Shown piece after piece: positions 47,611 to 59,400 of a DNA stretch of 64,000 nt. Both the position numbers and the translations under genes were made by a program. Under the pieces are notes generated by a model that was given only the letters and a program-made list of their open reading frames with translations, was not told the DNA's origin and did not search any database. This DNA comes from Owenia fusiformis (taxonomy: Eukaryota > Annelida > Polychaeta > Sabellida > Oweniidae): the NCBI GenBank assembly GCA_903813345.2, contig CAIIXF020000007.1, positions 9,429,730 through 9,493,729 on the forward strand, written 5' to 3'. Every line of letters begins with the position of its first letter. The first letter of the stretch is position 1.

Positions 47611-48535
47611 CGTTTATACTGCGTCCTGAAATATAAAAGAACCGTGAATGTTAATCAACTAGTTGGTGATGAACACAAATTATACATTTGATGTGTTTCA
47701 TATCCATTAACAAAAAAGATTCTATGTAAATTTTGAAAACTCTAACAATGCACTCATTTTGAAGAAATCTGAACATAACTAGCTTGCTCGTGCCAGCTAA
47801 TTTTACCGCAAACATGGGTACGATATTGTAATCAGTTTTTCAATCTATTATACATATTGTCGTTTGCTTAACATGGATATTAAGGATATCTTCCTAGTGT
47901 GTAACATTTTTCTATTTATTCAATTGTCTTCATTGTTGCAGTTCAATTATTTTTGGCTTGTCAGGGTCATGATCTGTATGTCGCGTGTGTAATGAAAAAT
48001 TTCAAGTTTGTTCTGCTTGAGACATCACTGGAAACAACGCCTGAGTGGAATGAAGCAGCTACAATGCATTGAGTCTTGGCCTTAAAGTCTTTTCACACAT
48101 TGCAATTTTTCTATTAAATCATCTAAAAGGAACGAAATCACTAAAAGAACACATTTTTGCAAGGGTCAAGTTGGCAAGTCATCAAATCTAATGTGAAAAA
48201 TCCATTCATCACCATGACAACTGTGACCTTGCATGTGTTATTGCTATTTCACACACTGTTAATAATGTGAATACTCTGTTCGGATTGGCTGGAATCTGAC
48301 ACACCTTGCCTAGCTATGTGTGAATACGTAATCGTTTCTTTTGTATACACTTACGCAAGCTCTTTATCGATAGATAGCCGTCTCCCCATGCCAAAAAACT
48401 TTTGTAAATATGTTATATTTTATCTAATAAAATCTATAGAAACTTACAGATATTCTTTGGAAATAAATTCATATTCATACAAACTGTTGACAATGGATTG
48501 TTTTTTTCAATTTTCCAAAGTATTGAAGATAATAC
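47611..48535. other. Intergenic, no gene recognised
   Basis: AT-rich sequence; only short frames of about 74 codons or less, with no family resemblance. Confidence 0.5.
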
Positions 48536-49425
48536 ATTGACGTGTCGCAAAAAACTCGCGCACGCATTGTTACACATTTTGTGGCGTAATCCAGAGGATC
48601 CTCGCTTTTAACATGATAGAATGTGACGTTTTTGAGAAAAATGTACACACATGAAAATCCTTTCGTCCTCCACATTTACCTCTATATCTCAAAACATTTT
48701 AGACGAATAACTCTGATATCATATATATATTGTTAATGGGCTAGGAGCATCATAAAACACGAATCAATTGATATTTTAGGTGAAATAAATATACGTGTTG
48801 CTGTGCTTGAAAATAGGCGAATGGCGTAAATTAGCCCTATTTTAATGAATTTTGAAAACCTTTCGTCCTCCACTTTTCCACATACAACAGAAAACACATA
48901 CTTTTGTGAACAAAATCAACTATTTATTAATAAACTAGAGTTTAGGAGCAAAATAATCATGTATGATTTATTAAAAATTGATCTCGTATTTTTTGTTTAA
49001 TGTACACCTGAAAAGTTGAAGGTACCAAAAAATGAGCAAAAAAGGTCGCTGTCAACAGATTCTATTTTTCAGACTCTATGACGTCACAATATGGGACGCT
49101 TACTAAAATTCATCCTTTGAAATAAAACTTCCATCTACCTTTATCAAGACGAAAAATAAGTATAATAGTCATATATTGGTTGAGTTATGAGCGTTTAAAG
49201 ACGAAAAATAATTCAAAATGTAACGTGTCAACATGGGATATTTGCCAGAAACGAACGCGCAAAAAATGTGAACGGAGTGTAGTTGATCTAAAATCTTCAT
49301 CGAAACAGCTTTAAAATGATATATAACTTTAATTAGAATATTATCTTATAATCCGGGGGAATCAAAGTTACATTCACGCGATACCCTTAAAAAACAAATG
49401 CGCCACCTTTTTGCGACACGTCATT
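48536..49425. mobile_element. Non-autonomous DNA element, 884 bp, 3-bp target duplication
   Basis: The ends GACGTGTCGCAAAAA and TTTTTGCGACACGTC are exact inverses, flanked by ATT on both sides (48536-48538 and 49423-49425). Internally CCTTTCGTCCTCCAC occurs twice (near 48657 and 48857). There is no transposase. The three-base duplication points away from mariner and is compatible with Harbinger or CACTA-like elements, but the short size makes that tentative. Confidence 0.7.
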
Positions 49426-49463
49426 ACTAACTAAAAAGTTACAACGGATGAAAACTGTTCCAA

Positions 49464-49483
49464 TTTTTTAGCCCACCCTGTAT
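49464..49483. mobile_element. Solo end of a mariner-type MITE
   Basis: TTTTTTAGCCCACCCTGTAT matches the right ends at 19380-19397 and 4310-4323. The matching left end was not found nearby, so it is a remnant. Confidence 0.5.
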
Positions 49484-49548
49484 ATGTATGTATCTTTTAT
49501 TTTCCAATTCATCAATGGAGTATTCAAATATTTAAAGTTGGTAGCGTA

Positions 49549-49554
49549 TTTATT
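49549..49554 (-). terminator. Possible poly(A) signal of the Gly/Arg-rich peptide gene
   Basis: AATAAA on the minus strand, three bases after the stop; a second AATAAAA lies at 49502-49497. Either could serve. Confidence 0.4.
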
Positions 49555-49557
49555 GGT

Positions 49558-49905
49558 TCAAGTAATTAATGCATTACTGCAGAACTCTTTATATAACCTG
49601 ATGAACATGTTTGTTTTAATGCGATTACCTCGTCGTCTGCCTCGTCTCCTACCTCCTCGTCTCCTTGCACCTCGTGCCCCCTCTTCCTCGGGTGGCTTTG
49701 GTCCGGGAGTAACTTCGTGGAAAAAATAAAACTCCGGTGGATACAAAAACGAGAGATCTAGACCTTTACCATAGTCTCCAAGTCCGCCACCTCCGCCATG
49801 ACCTACAATGTTTCCGAATTGTGGTGCCGCTATCGAAAATAATCCCAGTTCGCTTATACCAAAAATAGCACCTAATACAAATATACCAATTGTTAAATGA
49901 GACAT
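49558..49905 (-). CDS. Secreted Gly- and Arg-rich peptide, 115 aa
   Basis: The frame starts with a hydrophobic leader (MSHLTIGIFVLGAIFGI), then a neutral part with a five-glycine run (VGHGGGGGLGDYG), a short LDLSFLYPPEFYFFHEV segment and an acidic PPEEEG. It then has an arginine cluster built from the near-repeat RRRGGRRRGRRRG. It ends MFIRLYKEFCSNALIT. A TATAAAG box lies about 60 bp upstream and AATAAA just downstream. I do not recognise a family. The layout recalls secreted cationic peptides with a neutral or acidic propiece, or a basic matrix peptide. The stop region is less sure: an exon end at CGAG then GTAATC would truncate the last 20 or so residues and join an unseen exon. Confidence 0.55.
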   Translation of the reverse strand: MSHLTIGIFVLGAIFGISELGLFSIAAPQFGNIVGHGGGGGLGDYGKGLDLSFLYPPEFYFFHEVTPGPKPPEEEGARGARRRGGRRRGRRRGNRIKTNMFIRLYKEFCSNALIT

Positions 49906-49963
49906 TTTGTAATGTATTGTGACTTTATCAAGCTAAGAATGTTAAGATCTGTCAAGGTATTCG

Positions 49964-49971
49964 CTTTATAT
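49964..49971 (-). promoter_or_regulatory. TATA box of the Gly/Arg-rich peptide gene
   Basis: ATATAAAG on the minus strand, about 60 bp before the start codon, which allows a transcription start about 30 bp before the ATG. Confidence 0.5.
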
Positions 49972-52900
49972 GGATGATATTGCGGAAACAACATCCTGTG
50001 GCACGGAAGAGGAAGGATGAATACGCTCGAGCAGACGTTCCGTTTTCAAATGAACAGACACATATATATTTCTCACGATACATAGTTGTTGGTCTCAGAA
50101 TATATTTATCTATATTTTGAACTCAAGCCACATACGCATTGGTTAATTATATTCAATGATTATCATTTAAGAAATATATTTAGCAATGTTACGAGTAGAG
50201 TTCTGGGATTTAAATCATTGCTTTTGAAATGTTTAAATAGCGGGAAGGAATACAGAATGTCATATGCAATCTCAAAAATACATTCCAGTGATTTCTTTTC
50301 TATCTGTATTTCATTTTTCGAAAGAAGAATCCATTTGACATCTTGGAGTAAATGTAAAAGCTACTGAAGATTTCAGATGCAGAATTAATGTACAAAATAT
50401 TATCATTAATTAAAAGTGGAATCTACCCTTTTCTTATTTTGTCAGATAATTTTGTCAAATCTAAAAATCGAAAGATTATCCTGAAAAAATCAGAACTATT
50501 GGATATTTTAGAAAACTATCCTAACTTTAAGTAAATAATATTATGGATACATATTAGATTTAAACTCGGTGTTTTTCTCAAACAAAGTTACCCTTAACAC
50601 AGAATAGCCTCAAACCTTCATTCTTTCAATACACTTTATTCATTTACAAATCATCCTAACCTGAACCTCAATTTTTTCAAACACTCCCTTTCATCAATTA
50701 CATAGTACTTTGACAGTTAGGAAAATTAACCGCACATCATTTTTAGAAAGTCTGATGCTTTCTAAAGCGTTTGAATTAACGAGCTAGATAATGTGAGTGT
50801 GAGTTTGTTTTGTTCAAATAATGGTATAAAGGCTGACATTCTTTATAGAAAAAGCTCTTTGTGTCAAAGTGATCTTTAGACTCCTCAGACGATATAGTTG
50901 GTAAACGTACCTGAGTTATCGATCCAACCAAGTATGCATAGCAGGAACACATACGTCGAATACTGCGCTTATGGCCAGCTAGAAATCAGGATTATTCTGG
51001 TATACTGACCAAAATGGAGGAAATGTACTAATTTGATGATCAATTATTATCGATAATCATAATGATTGTTCACCTGCAGCTATATTGTACATCATTATTA
51101 TAACACTTTATCGAATAGAGCAGGAATGGTCCATTACTCCAATACTGACTGACCTTACCGTAGGATATCAATAGTACCACAATTTGAGGATAAATGCATG
51201 GTGAGTATGATTTACCACATTATGTTGTTAAAATGTAAAATCATCAAAGTATAGGATAACATGTTGATCATTATTATTACACACAGCTATTGCGTGTCGA
51301 TATAACAAATATAAAACTGTATGAAAAGCTATCTAGATGGGTATATGATCGTATAGAACAATGCGCTTGTTAGATGGTTAGCTAACGATGAGTTTTATTC
51401 ATATTTTAACACCAATTAAGACATCAGGATCATCCGCATTTCTTTGGTCTTCTTTGGAAGTATTGTCAAACGGATCAAAAGTATATCTTTTTAAACAAAA
51501 CAATGATAATGGCCTTTGTCATTCTTAACTATATATAGATAGTAACATCATGTGTTTAATAAAATTTCCAAAAATCAGCATTGAAAAAATGATCTTATTT
51601 TAGAGGATTCCATGTAAATGAAATGTACATGTAGTATGTTAACATATTGAGAACGACAATAAAACTCGTTACAGAATTTGTGCATGTGACAGAGATGTTT
51701 GCATTTAAGAGTATGTACCATGTAGAGCTTCATCATGGTGCTTGAAATACAAGGGTCCAGGTACAGACGATCAATTCATACAGACGTGTAGAACTTTATA
51801 CTTTTCTTCTGCTTGAACAAGCAAACCATGTTTGACTCAATTGAAATATGATACACAGTACATCAAAATTGATTTTGCATTAAAAAGTGTTATGAATACA
51901 TTAACCATATAAAAATCAATCAATACTGTACGTATTTATAGGGAATTCATCTTAAGAGACCAAAGGAACTTTAAATGGTGTTATCAGACCTATCCGTTAC
52001 GTAGACTTGGTCCCCTGGTTAGCTTTCCTCAAATCAAAGTACAGAACAATTTATGCGATTAGAAATTTAATCTCAGTAATATAAAATTGATTGTGATCTT
52101 AAAGGTAATTCTTGTCAAATGGCAAAAATAAACTATTAGTTAGTTTAGTTAGGCTACATTACATAGTAAACTCGAATACAATGGAATTATTTCTATTGGC
52201 AGGGTACCAAAGTTGGTCTTATACTTTTAGATTTAACATTGGGGCTTACGAAAACGATTGTGGATTGTGAAAGGATTTCAACGATTCATGCTTGGTTGTT
52301 GGACAACACAACGGTTGACAATAGACCCTTTAACTCGATTACCGTCCGAAACTAACAAAGCCCCCTAACCCTCTATAACATTTACAAATGGCGTCCCATG
52401 AGGCCGTTTCAAATCAAGTAAGTCGGTGTGAATTTCACCTCATGCTGTGGATTTATACTTTACAATACTACACTTGGGACAGTTGTGAAGGATGTGGGAA
52501 AATAATTTCGGAAAATTAATATGGTGATGACTGATGTATCAGAAATAGTCGGATGTACGTTTACAGTTAGGCTTTAATTTGGGGCTATGTACATTTCATG
52601 GTTATATTGTAAAATGTGTGAAATATTAAATGTGGACCGGGAATGAGGAGCACTCAAGAACATTGATTTATACGTAAATATTATATGCAAATATATAATT
52701 ATGTGAACTTAACACAATAGGTGATTTTCTACAACATTTACTGTACACTTGGCGTTCGCATTTTGTATGTATGAATATAACATAATAATGTGTGAGAACT
52801 TAATTATTTTGTGGATTTTTGAAATTATTCATTGATAAGCTGATCACAGATGTTCTGATGTGGTATGAATAATATATTAAGTTCGTCATATTACAAGCAA

Positions 52901-53292
52901 TTATTTGATAGAAATGCACAATCAGCCCCTTTAATTATGAATTATGGATCGTCTTCAAAACATTAATTATGATTTTCAATGAGTGAGACGTTTATTGAAC
53001 TTGTCTTACAATTTCCTATGGGCACTAGTCACGATAGAGGGAAACTATTAGATGTACGTTTGCGTGTACGACAAACTGAAATAAAATACATAAAGATCAT
53101 CGACTAACAAGGTTTATTTGTATAGAATGAAAAGACATTCCTTTAAAGTGGTAATACATCCAAAAATTCTTTGTATTCTTCAAAATAAAAAATGTCAATA
53201 AACTTTTACTTAAACTAGAATTTCAATTATTTATTTGTGTAGAACATTAAATTACTATAATTTAAGCATTTGAAATGATATATATTTTTTAG
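49972..53292. other. Intergenic region upstream of the synphilin-like gene
   Basis: About 3.3 kb with no conserved coding frame. Two sites look like possible 5' UTR exon ends of the downstream gene: ATGCATG then GTGAGTATG near 51199, and an ATG-containing stretch (52388-52417) ending before GTAAGTCGG. Neither can be confirmed without transcripts. Confidence 0.4.
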
Positions 53293-53410
53293 GATGTCCC
53301 TAGAGGTTAAAAGAATCCAAGGCCTGGAAATCTAAAAGGGATTTACTTCATCAATATGGAACCCGAGGAATATGACTTTGATACTTATGTCCAGGACGAT
53401 TCTTTGACAG
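53293..53410 (+). CDS. Exon 1 of the synphilin-like gene with 5' UTR part
   Basis: An acceptor-like TATATTTTTTAG ends at 53292, so this may be the second transcribed exon, with 63 nt of 5' UTR and 55 nt of coding sequence. The coding part starts at 53356 (TCAATATGG context), encodes MEPEEYDFDTYVQDDSLT plus one base (phase 1) and joins exon 2 at 54318 to give a Glu codon. The acidic/aromatic N-terminal motif supports this start over the ATG at 54269. Confidence 0.75.
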
Positions 53411-56400
53411 GTTTGTTATATAGTATACCATTTTTTTCATTTTGAAAAATATTCGACCATCACGTGGACATATCAAGGGAACCGTCTACTTATTATCCGT
53501 TGAACCGTTTTTCATATTTTGTATTTCAATAACCCTTTAAATGCACTCACTGCGACATATAAGTGACGATTTTCCGATTCAAGTGGCTCAATTTACATAG
53601 AACCCATATAAGTTCTTGGTGTGGGGCATATTTAGAAAAATAAATCCAACCAAGTTATTTGAAGACTGGGCACGCATCTTAATATCAACGAGTCAGATTG
53701 AGTGTTATTTGCATTGTTTAGCAAGTGCATATAGTGCCTTTAGGTAAACTTCAAATGAGGAACTTTTTGACATGTGTAAAGATCTCAACCCCGATAGAAG
53801 CTTATTCCAACTAAATTCTGCAAACATCCCGAGTGGTTTCCCAATAAATAGGGCATAAATCCGTTAAACTAACATTATGGCTGGAATAGAGACCCTTGGG
53901 TGGAAATGCGTCACACGCGTTCTCTTGGTCAAAATACCCTTTGAAACAAGAGATTAAAATACATACTTAAAAGATTGTTTAGCAGCATTAATATTAATCC
54001 TCGTTCCTTTTAGATAGCATCTCGTGATGAACTACATTTACGCACATTAAATATCATTATATGTATTTAAATAACGAATAGTTGTTTAACTTTGGGTTTA
54101 AGTATTTGCACATTTTATGAAAGGTCAATCCCTAAACAAAACGACTTAAATCTTTTATTTGACATTTCGAGAGCGACTCTTCTTTTGACGAATATAATAC
54201 TCTCAGAACATTATTTGCATATATTTGTAACATATCAAACACTTCTATAACAGCCCGATGAAACCAAAATGGCTGTTTCAAACGGCTTTAATAATTTTCC
54301 ACCGGGATTTCTTCCAGAGTTCGTACGAGCAAACAATGAGGTCATGAAAGTTACCGAAGAAGAGGTCGATCGTCTGCAAATTGGTGACGTCATCTCAAAC
54401 TCGTTCCAACCGTCAAACAAACGATGGAAGCGCCCTCAAATGGCTGTTAAACCAATTATCAATACAGCAGAAGATAAGGAAAAACATGTTGATGACACAC
54501 CGCTCAAATCATCAAAAAGTCTTAATGATTTGGTTTGTGAAAACGCCAAAAGAACTAGCCAATCCAATAAGAAAAAAGTGCCAAAAGAAAAAAAGAGATC
54601 ACGTAAAAAACATGTAAGTTTCGATGAAGTGGTATACTCGTCTGATCCATCTCTTGAAGGCGTCGAGCACGCACTAATAAAATCATCACTAGAACTTGAA
54701 GATTTTGACGAAATCAATATATCTCAACAGGAGCAAACAATTTCCAGAGACAGTGTTCAGACGATTAACGTGAAAGCTGATATACATAATTCTGATAATC
54801 ATACAAGTCTTCCAAATGAGAAAATGGATGCTTTAGAATCTCCCAAGGACGATACTATGAAAGACCAGAAAATTACACTCTCTGAACTCGAGGATAATTC
54901 CAAACATGGCGTCTGGAAGGTTCCGAGTGTACCAAAACAAAGTGGCTTGAGTCACAGCAATGTTCCTTCCCAATCTTTGCCAAAACAAGATATTTCTAAA
55001 GATATTAAACAAAGCAGCAGTCCTTTAGGTCAGGAATTTGGGAGATTATCTGGATATGAGAAAAAAACAACTTTTAGGAATCCTTTTCAGAGTAGAACAG
55101 TTGGTCTTACGACCACCAAAGTCAGATCAAGTAAAAAGTCATCCAGATCAAACGCTAATGTTTTACAAAAGCAGTCAGCTTTACAGACTGAAATGTTGTC
55201 TCTCGCAAGGCTGAATGAATCGGTCTCTCCACGCTCCAGAGACAGTTCAGCGTACTCAACAAGTAGCGATGACGTATTCACAGATTCCCGTGACCAGGAG
55301 TCCACGTCATCACAAAGTGGGGTGGATGATGTCGAAGGTCATGTAATACTTCAGGTTGTCTCATCTGGAAATGTCGAAGCTTTGGTTAGTATATGAATTG
55401 ACAATGTTTAGATTCTAAGCTAGGACTATCCATCTTTGAAGTTCTCTTCAAACGTAATTAAAATCATTATTTGGATTTTTACAATGGGCGCATCATTCCA
55501 AAAGGACGCAGTACTTAATGCACTTGCACAATGTAGTTAGAATTATTTGAACACATGAATACCGATGCTATTTGTCTTTTTTTAGCATAGACTCACCAAT
55601 ACTATGGACGCTGAAAACCTTGGATCTTTCTTAGATCGTCATGGCAACAATGTCCTTCATTTATGCTGCTCAAGCGGCCATCTTGAATCTTTAGAGTATC
55701 TCCACCAATATTTATCACCAACATCAACAGAAATGTTGGCAGAACAAAACAGGAAGAAACTCACCCCATTCGGATGTGCAGTAAAGGTAATGTTGCTAGA
55801 CTAAAAACATATATTACAGAGAAATATTGTCCATGCATTGTAACACCCCAGTCAATCTACACCCCGTAGATCAATTAAATCAGTGTATTTCTGCGGCGAG
55901 TATAGGAAAACTACGCTCGCCTTGCGGCCTCCGTACGGCGTATCCAGTTTTTACAGGCCGCAGGGTCGCCGTAGAAATTATAACTCGGAGTTATAGGCTA
56001 ATATGAGTTCATTTCTGAGGTCCCCGTAGAAATCAACTGGCTCAACAAGATTGAATCATTATTTGTCAATGTTTCACGATCACTTTTCATTTGATATTAC
56101 ATTCTAGCACTATGAATAACATTTATAAATTGTCCCGATGTAAATAAAATGAAAAAAGTATTATTTATCAACAGAAATTTAAAATTCACCGTGCGGCTGC
56201 CGTGGGAAATGTTACTGCTAAAGTATGAGAGCGCAGAAATTCCACGGCAAGCGTAGAAATGTTACTGGCCACAGAAATGATAGACCGCAAGGTCGGCGTT
56301 GGAAATGTGACTGGGGTGGGGTGTAAATTGTACATGTATATGAGTACATGGGGCCCTTCATACACACTTCCATACAACGGTTTGGCAACTGGAAGCCCCC

Positions 56401-59400
56401 CGATGTACTGGCAAAACCTCCAAAAAACGATTTATATTTGGTATCTTTGAAACATCAACAACAAGGTCATGGAAATCTAGATTTCAAACAACTATGTTTT
56501 ATCATGAAATTCAACGTTGACTTCCGGTTGCTAAATCCATAATAGTTCATGAAAAGAAACATTCTTATAAGGTAAAGATACATTTTAAATCTAAGTCTTA
56601 TTGATCAGAATTAACGTGAAATTCGCAAACAGTATAATACTCATATTTTCTTGCATGATGTGAGTATAATTAAAAACACACCAATTTTCCTACTTTATGA
56701 ACATCTCTATTTATCAGAGAGGCCATGTGGATTGCCTTGTGTGGTTGTTGGAGCAAGATGGCAATGAAGAAATATTAGGCAACGACACACAGAGACTTCT
56801 TCATATAGCTGCTAAACATAATCAGGTATTGTACTATTTACGATAATTAGCGATTAAGGATTTAACTGGTGCAATGTGAAATGACCATTCCTTGAAGCTG
56901 TTGCTTTCCAAAATGTGCACGAGATGCACAGCATCGAGTGATAATATTAGAACACAGCAGCTGAAACCAATGGTCATTCCACAATGGATTTAGTCTCGGA
57001 CTAAAATGTTCACATTGACAACCACATAAGGAGTGACATTGGATGCATTGATTGGTAATATAATGCACTGTAGTTATATAAAAATGCTGTGTTAACATAA
57101 CATTAATGTTGAATTGCATTGTATTGTTTCTTCAGTTTGACTGCCTCCATATTCTTGCAACCATCTTTCAAGAAGATCAAAGTGTTATAAATAGCATGGA
57201 TGTAAACCGTCTCACTCCACTACACATTGCCGCAAAGTATGGCCGACTAGAATGCATGCAGGTAATAAAACATATTACTTCTACACCATACACCCCTCAC
57301 CATAAGTTTGGAAAATGTAATGTTTATTGAATATATCCATGCTTGGTTTATATGTGAAAAATATGCGACAAAATAGAACTGTTTTTAAGAAAAGAAGAAG
57401 TAACCCACTTTAATCGTCCATAATTTCGTTATAAAATGAATTATCATTAAAAAGAGATTTGAAACTCATTTTTCTTCTAGGTACTTATTGATTTTGGTGC
57501 TGATGTGTTTTCTAAAAATGCTGATGGCCTCACCGCGAGTGAGCTTGCTTTAATAAACGGACACTCACAATGTAGCAAGTACTTACAAAGTGTGGAAACA
57601 TGTGTTGAGTTCATGGGGGAAAACATCAAACTTAAACTAGAAAATGACCGTCTGCTTGAAGAACAAAGGGAGTTTGAGCGTTTTATGAAACAGGTGGGTG
57701 AAGATTAATATCCATATGTTGTTTATCATATTATTAATCAGCTATATTGTTTCTAATTAAAATCCATATGATTTATTTTAATGCAGCTTATAAATTATCT
57801 CAAAGAATACCGATATAAGGAGCTTAATTGGCAAAATTATTTTTTAATAATCGGATTGATTTTACAATCACGATATTTTTTATTGATCAAAGCCTATGAA
57901 AATAATTACCATTATGATTTAGTCCTTGATTTTGGTCTATTGAAAACAATATTTAAAACAAATAATAATAGCAAAATGAATACTCACTAACCCAATTAGA
58001 TGTAATTATTAATAGGATCCAACTATTAAGACGACTTCAAGGTAATTACCACTCTTGATTTAGTCTCATTGATTTGGGTTTATTATAGACAATGGAAGCT
58101 GTCGCTAAGGTGTCGACTGTCATGAAAACAGCTGACAATAACGTATCCACGGTAGCTCAACTAAAACAGGAATTCGAGCACGTGACCAACAGACTCGCAC
58201 GGCAAGTGGATGTACTTTACCGAGAAAATACAGCATTAAAGCAAAATACAAATGGAGGGGTGAAAAGCAATGCCCTCGAGTAAGTAACTTACCTCATTAT
58301 GAATTCCAGAAATATTTGAAATACAGAATATAACATTTGAAATTAAGACATTTTAACTGATATTAATTATTAAGTGATTATATAAAGGCGATGGGTTCAG
58401 CCCCTGTACATAAAATACTTAGATATGGTATCTTTACTTCTGCCATCCTCTCGCCATTATTTCTGACAACCTCCCAGCGGTGTCCAAAATTCTGAATTAC
58501 CCTTGTTTCCCTTGGCAATTTCTCAAAGAAATAGACCTGCATCAACTCCCCCACTCCATTCTCATTCTTAAAATCTGCATCGGGTTATAGATGGATTGCA
58601 TGGAGTGGCAAGAGAATGCAAGAATATACCGTTAGGAGTTTGTTAGATATGATGTGAAGGTAACAGCCATGCACGAGGGGTGATCATTAAGTAACGGACA
58701 TTTTTACATAGACACTTTTATTCGTATTAATACCTGATAGGTCCTAATATTTGGATAATCCTATTTTTCATAGGAAACAAATACAGGATACGATGTGTGA
58801 TAATGTGAAACTTGGTGAGGATCTAGATAAGTTTAAAACAAATCAACCTATCGAGCCCCCAGGGTTGGCATATATCGAGGCACTACAGAACAGTTATAGT
58901 CACTTCAATACAAAACTCAACACGAGTAGGAATAGGACACAGAGGGTTAAATGCGATCCAAGGTGAGTACTTTTATCCTTGTTACAGAACAACAGCGAGG
59001 GAATGATTTTTTGTGTAATATTATATAAACGTTGTAGCTTCATACCAAGGCTTGTTCCATTAATTTGACTTGCGTTAGCCCGCGTTTTTTCTAGACTCGC
59101 GCGATGTGGCCGAAAACGACTCATTGTGAATCATTGTCCCGTTGGTTACATTGACTTCTTGGGGTATTTGGAAATCTTTGGCCATATGTTGTATATGAAA
59201 ATATGTTGCCTTGAGAGTCTCATTTAGCAAAGACTATTTAAAATATCTAAAGATCTATTATGTTGACAAAATGGTGTATAAAGTACGAAACTTGAGAAAT
59301 TTTCAAAAAGTGAAAATGGTGGTCTCCTGCTTGTCTATCCATGTGGTCACCTGTGATTAGTTGTTGACAATCTTTTACACCACTATTTTAATCATACACA

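Noticed and set aside
54269-54317. ATG at 54269 as the start of the synphilin-like protein
   Set aside because: An exon at 53356 with a conserved N-terminal motif joins in phase to an acceptor at 54317; the upstream ATG is kept only as an alternative.
57781-57990. 69-codon frame in intron 6 of the synphilin-like gene
   Set aside because: Exon 6 joins exon 7 in phase without it, and the sequence is low-complexity AT-rich.
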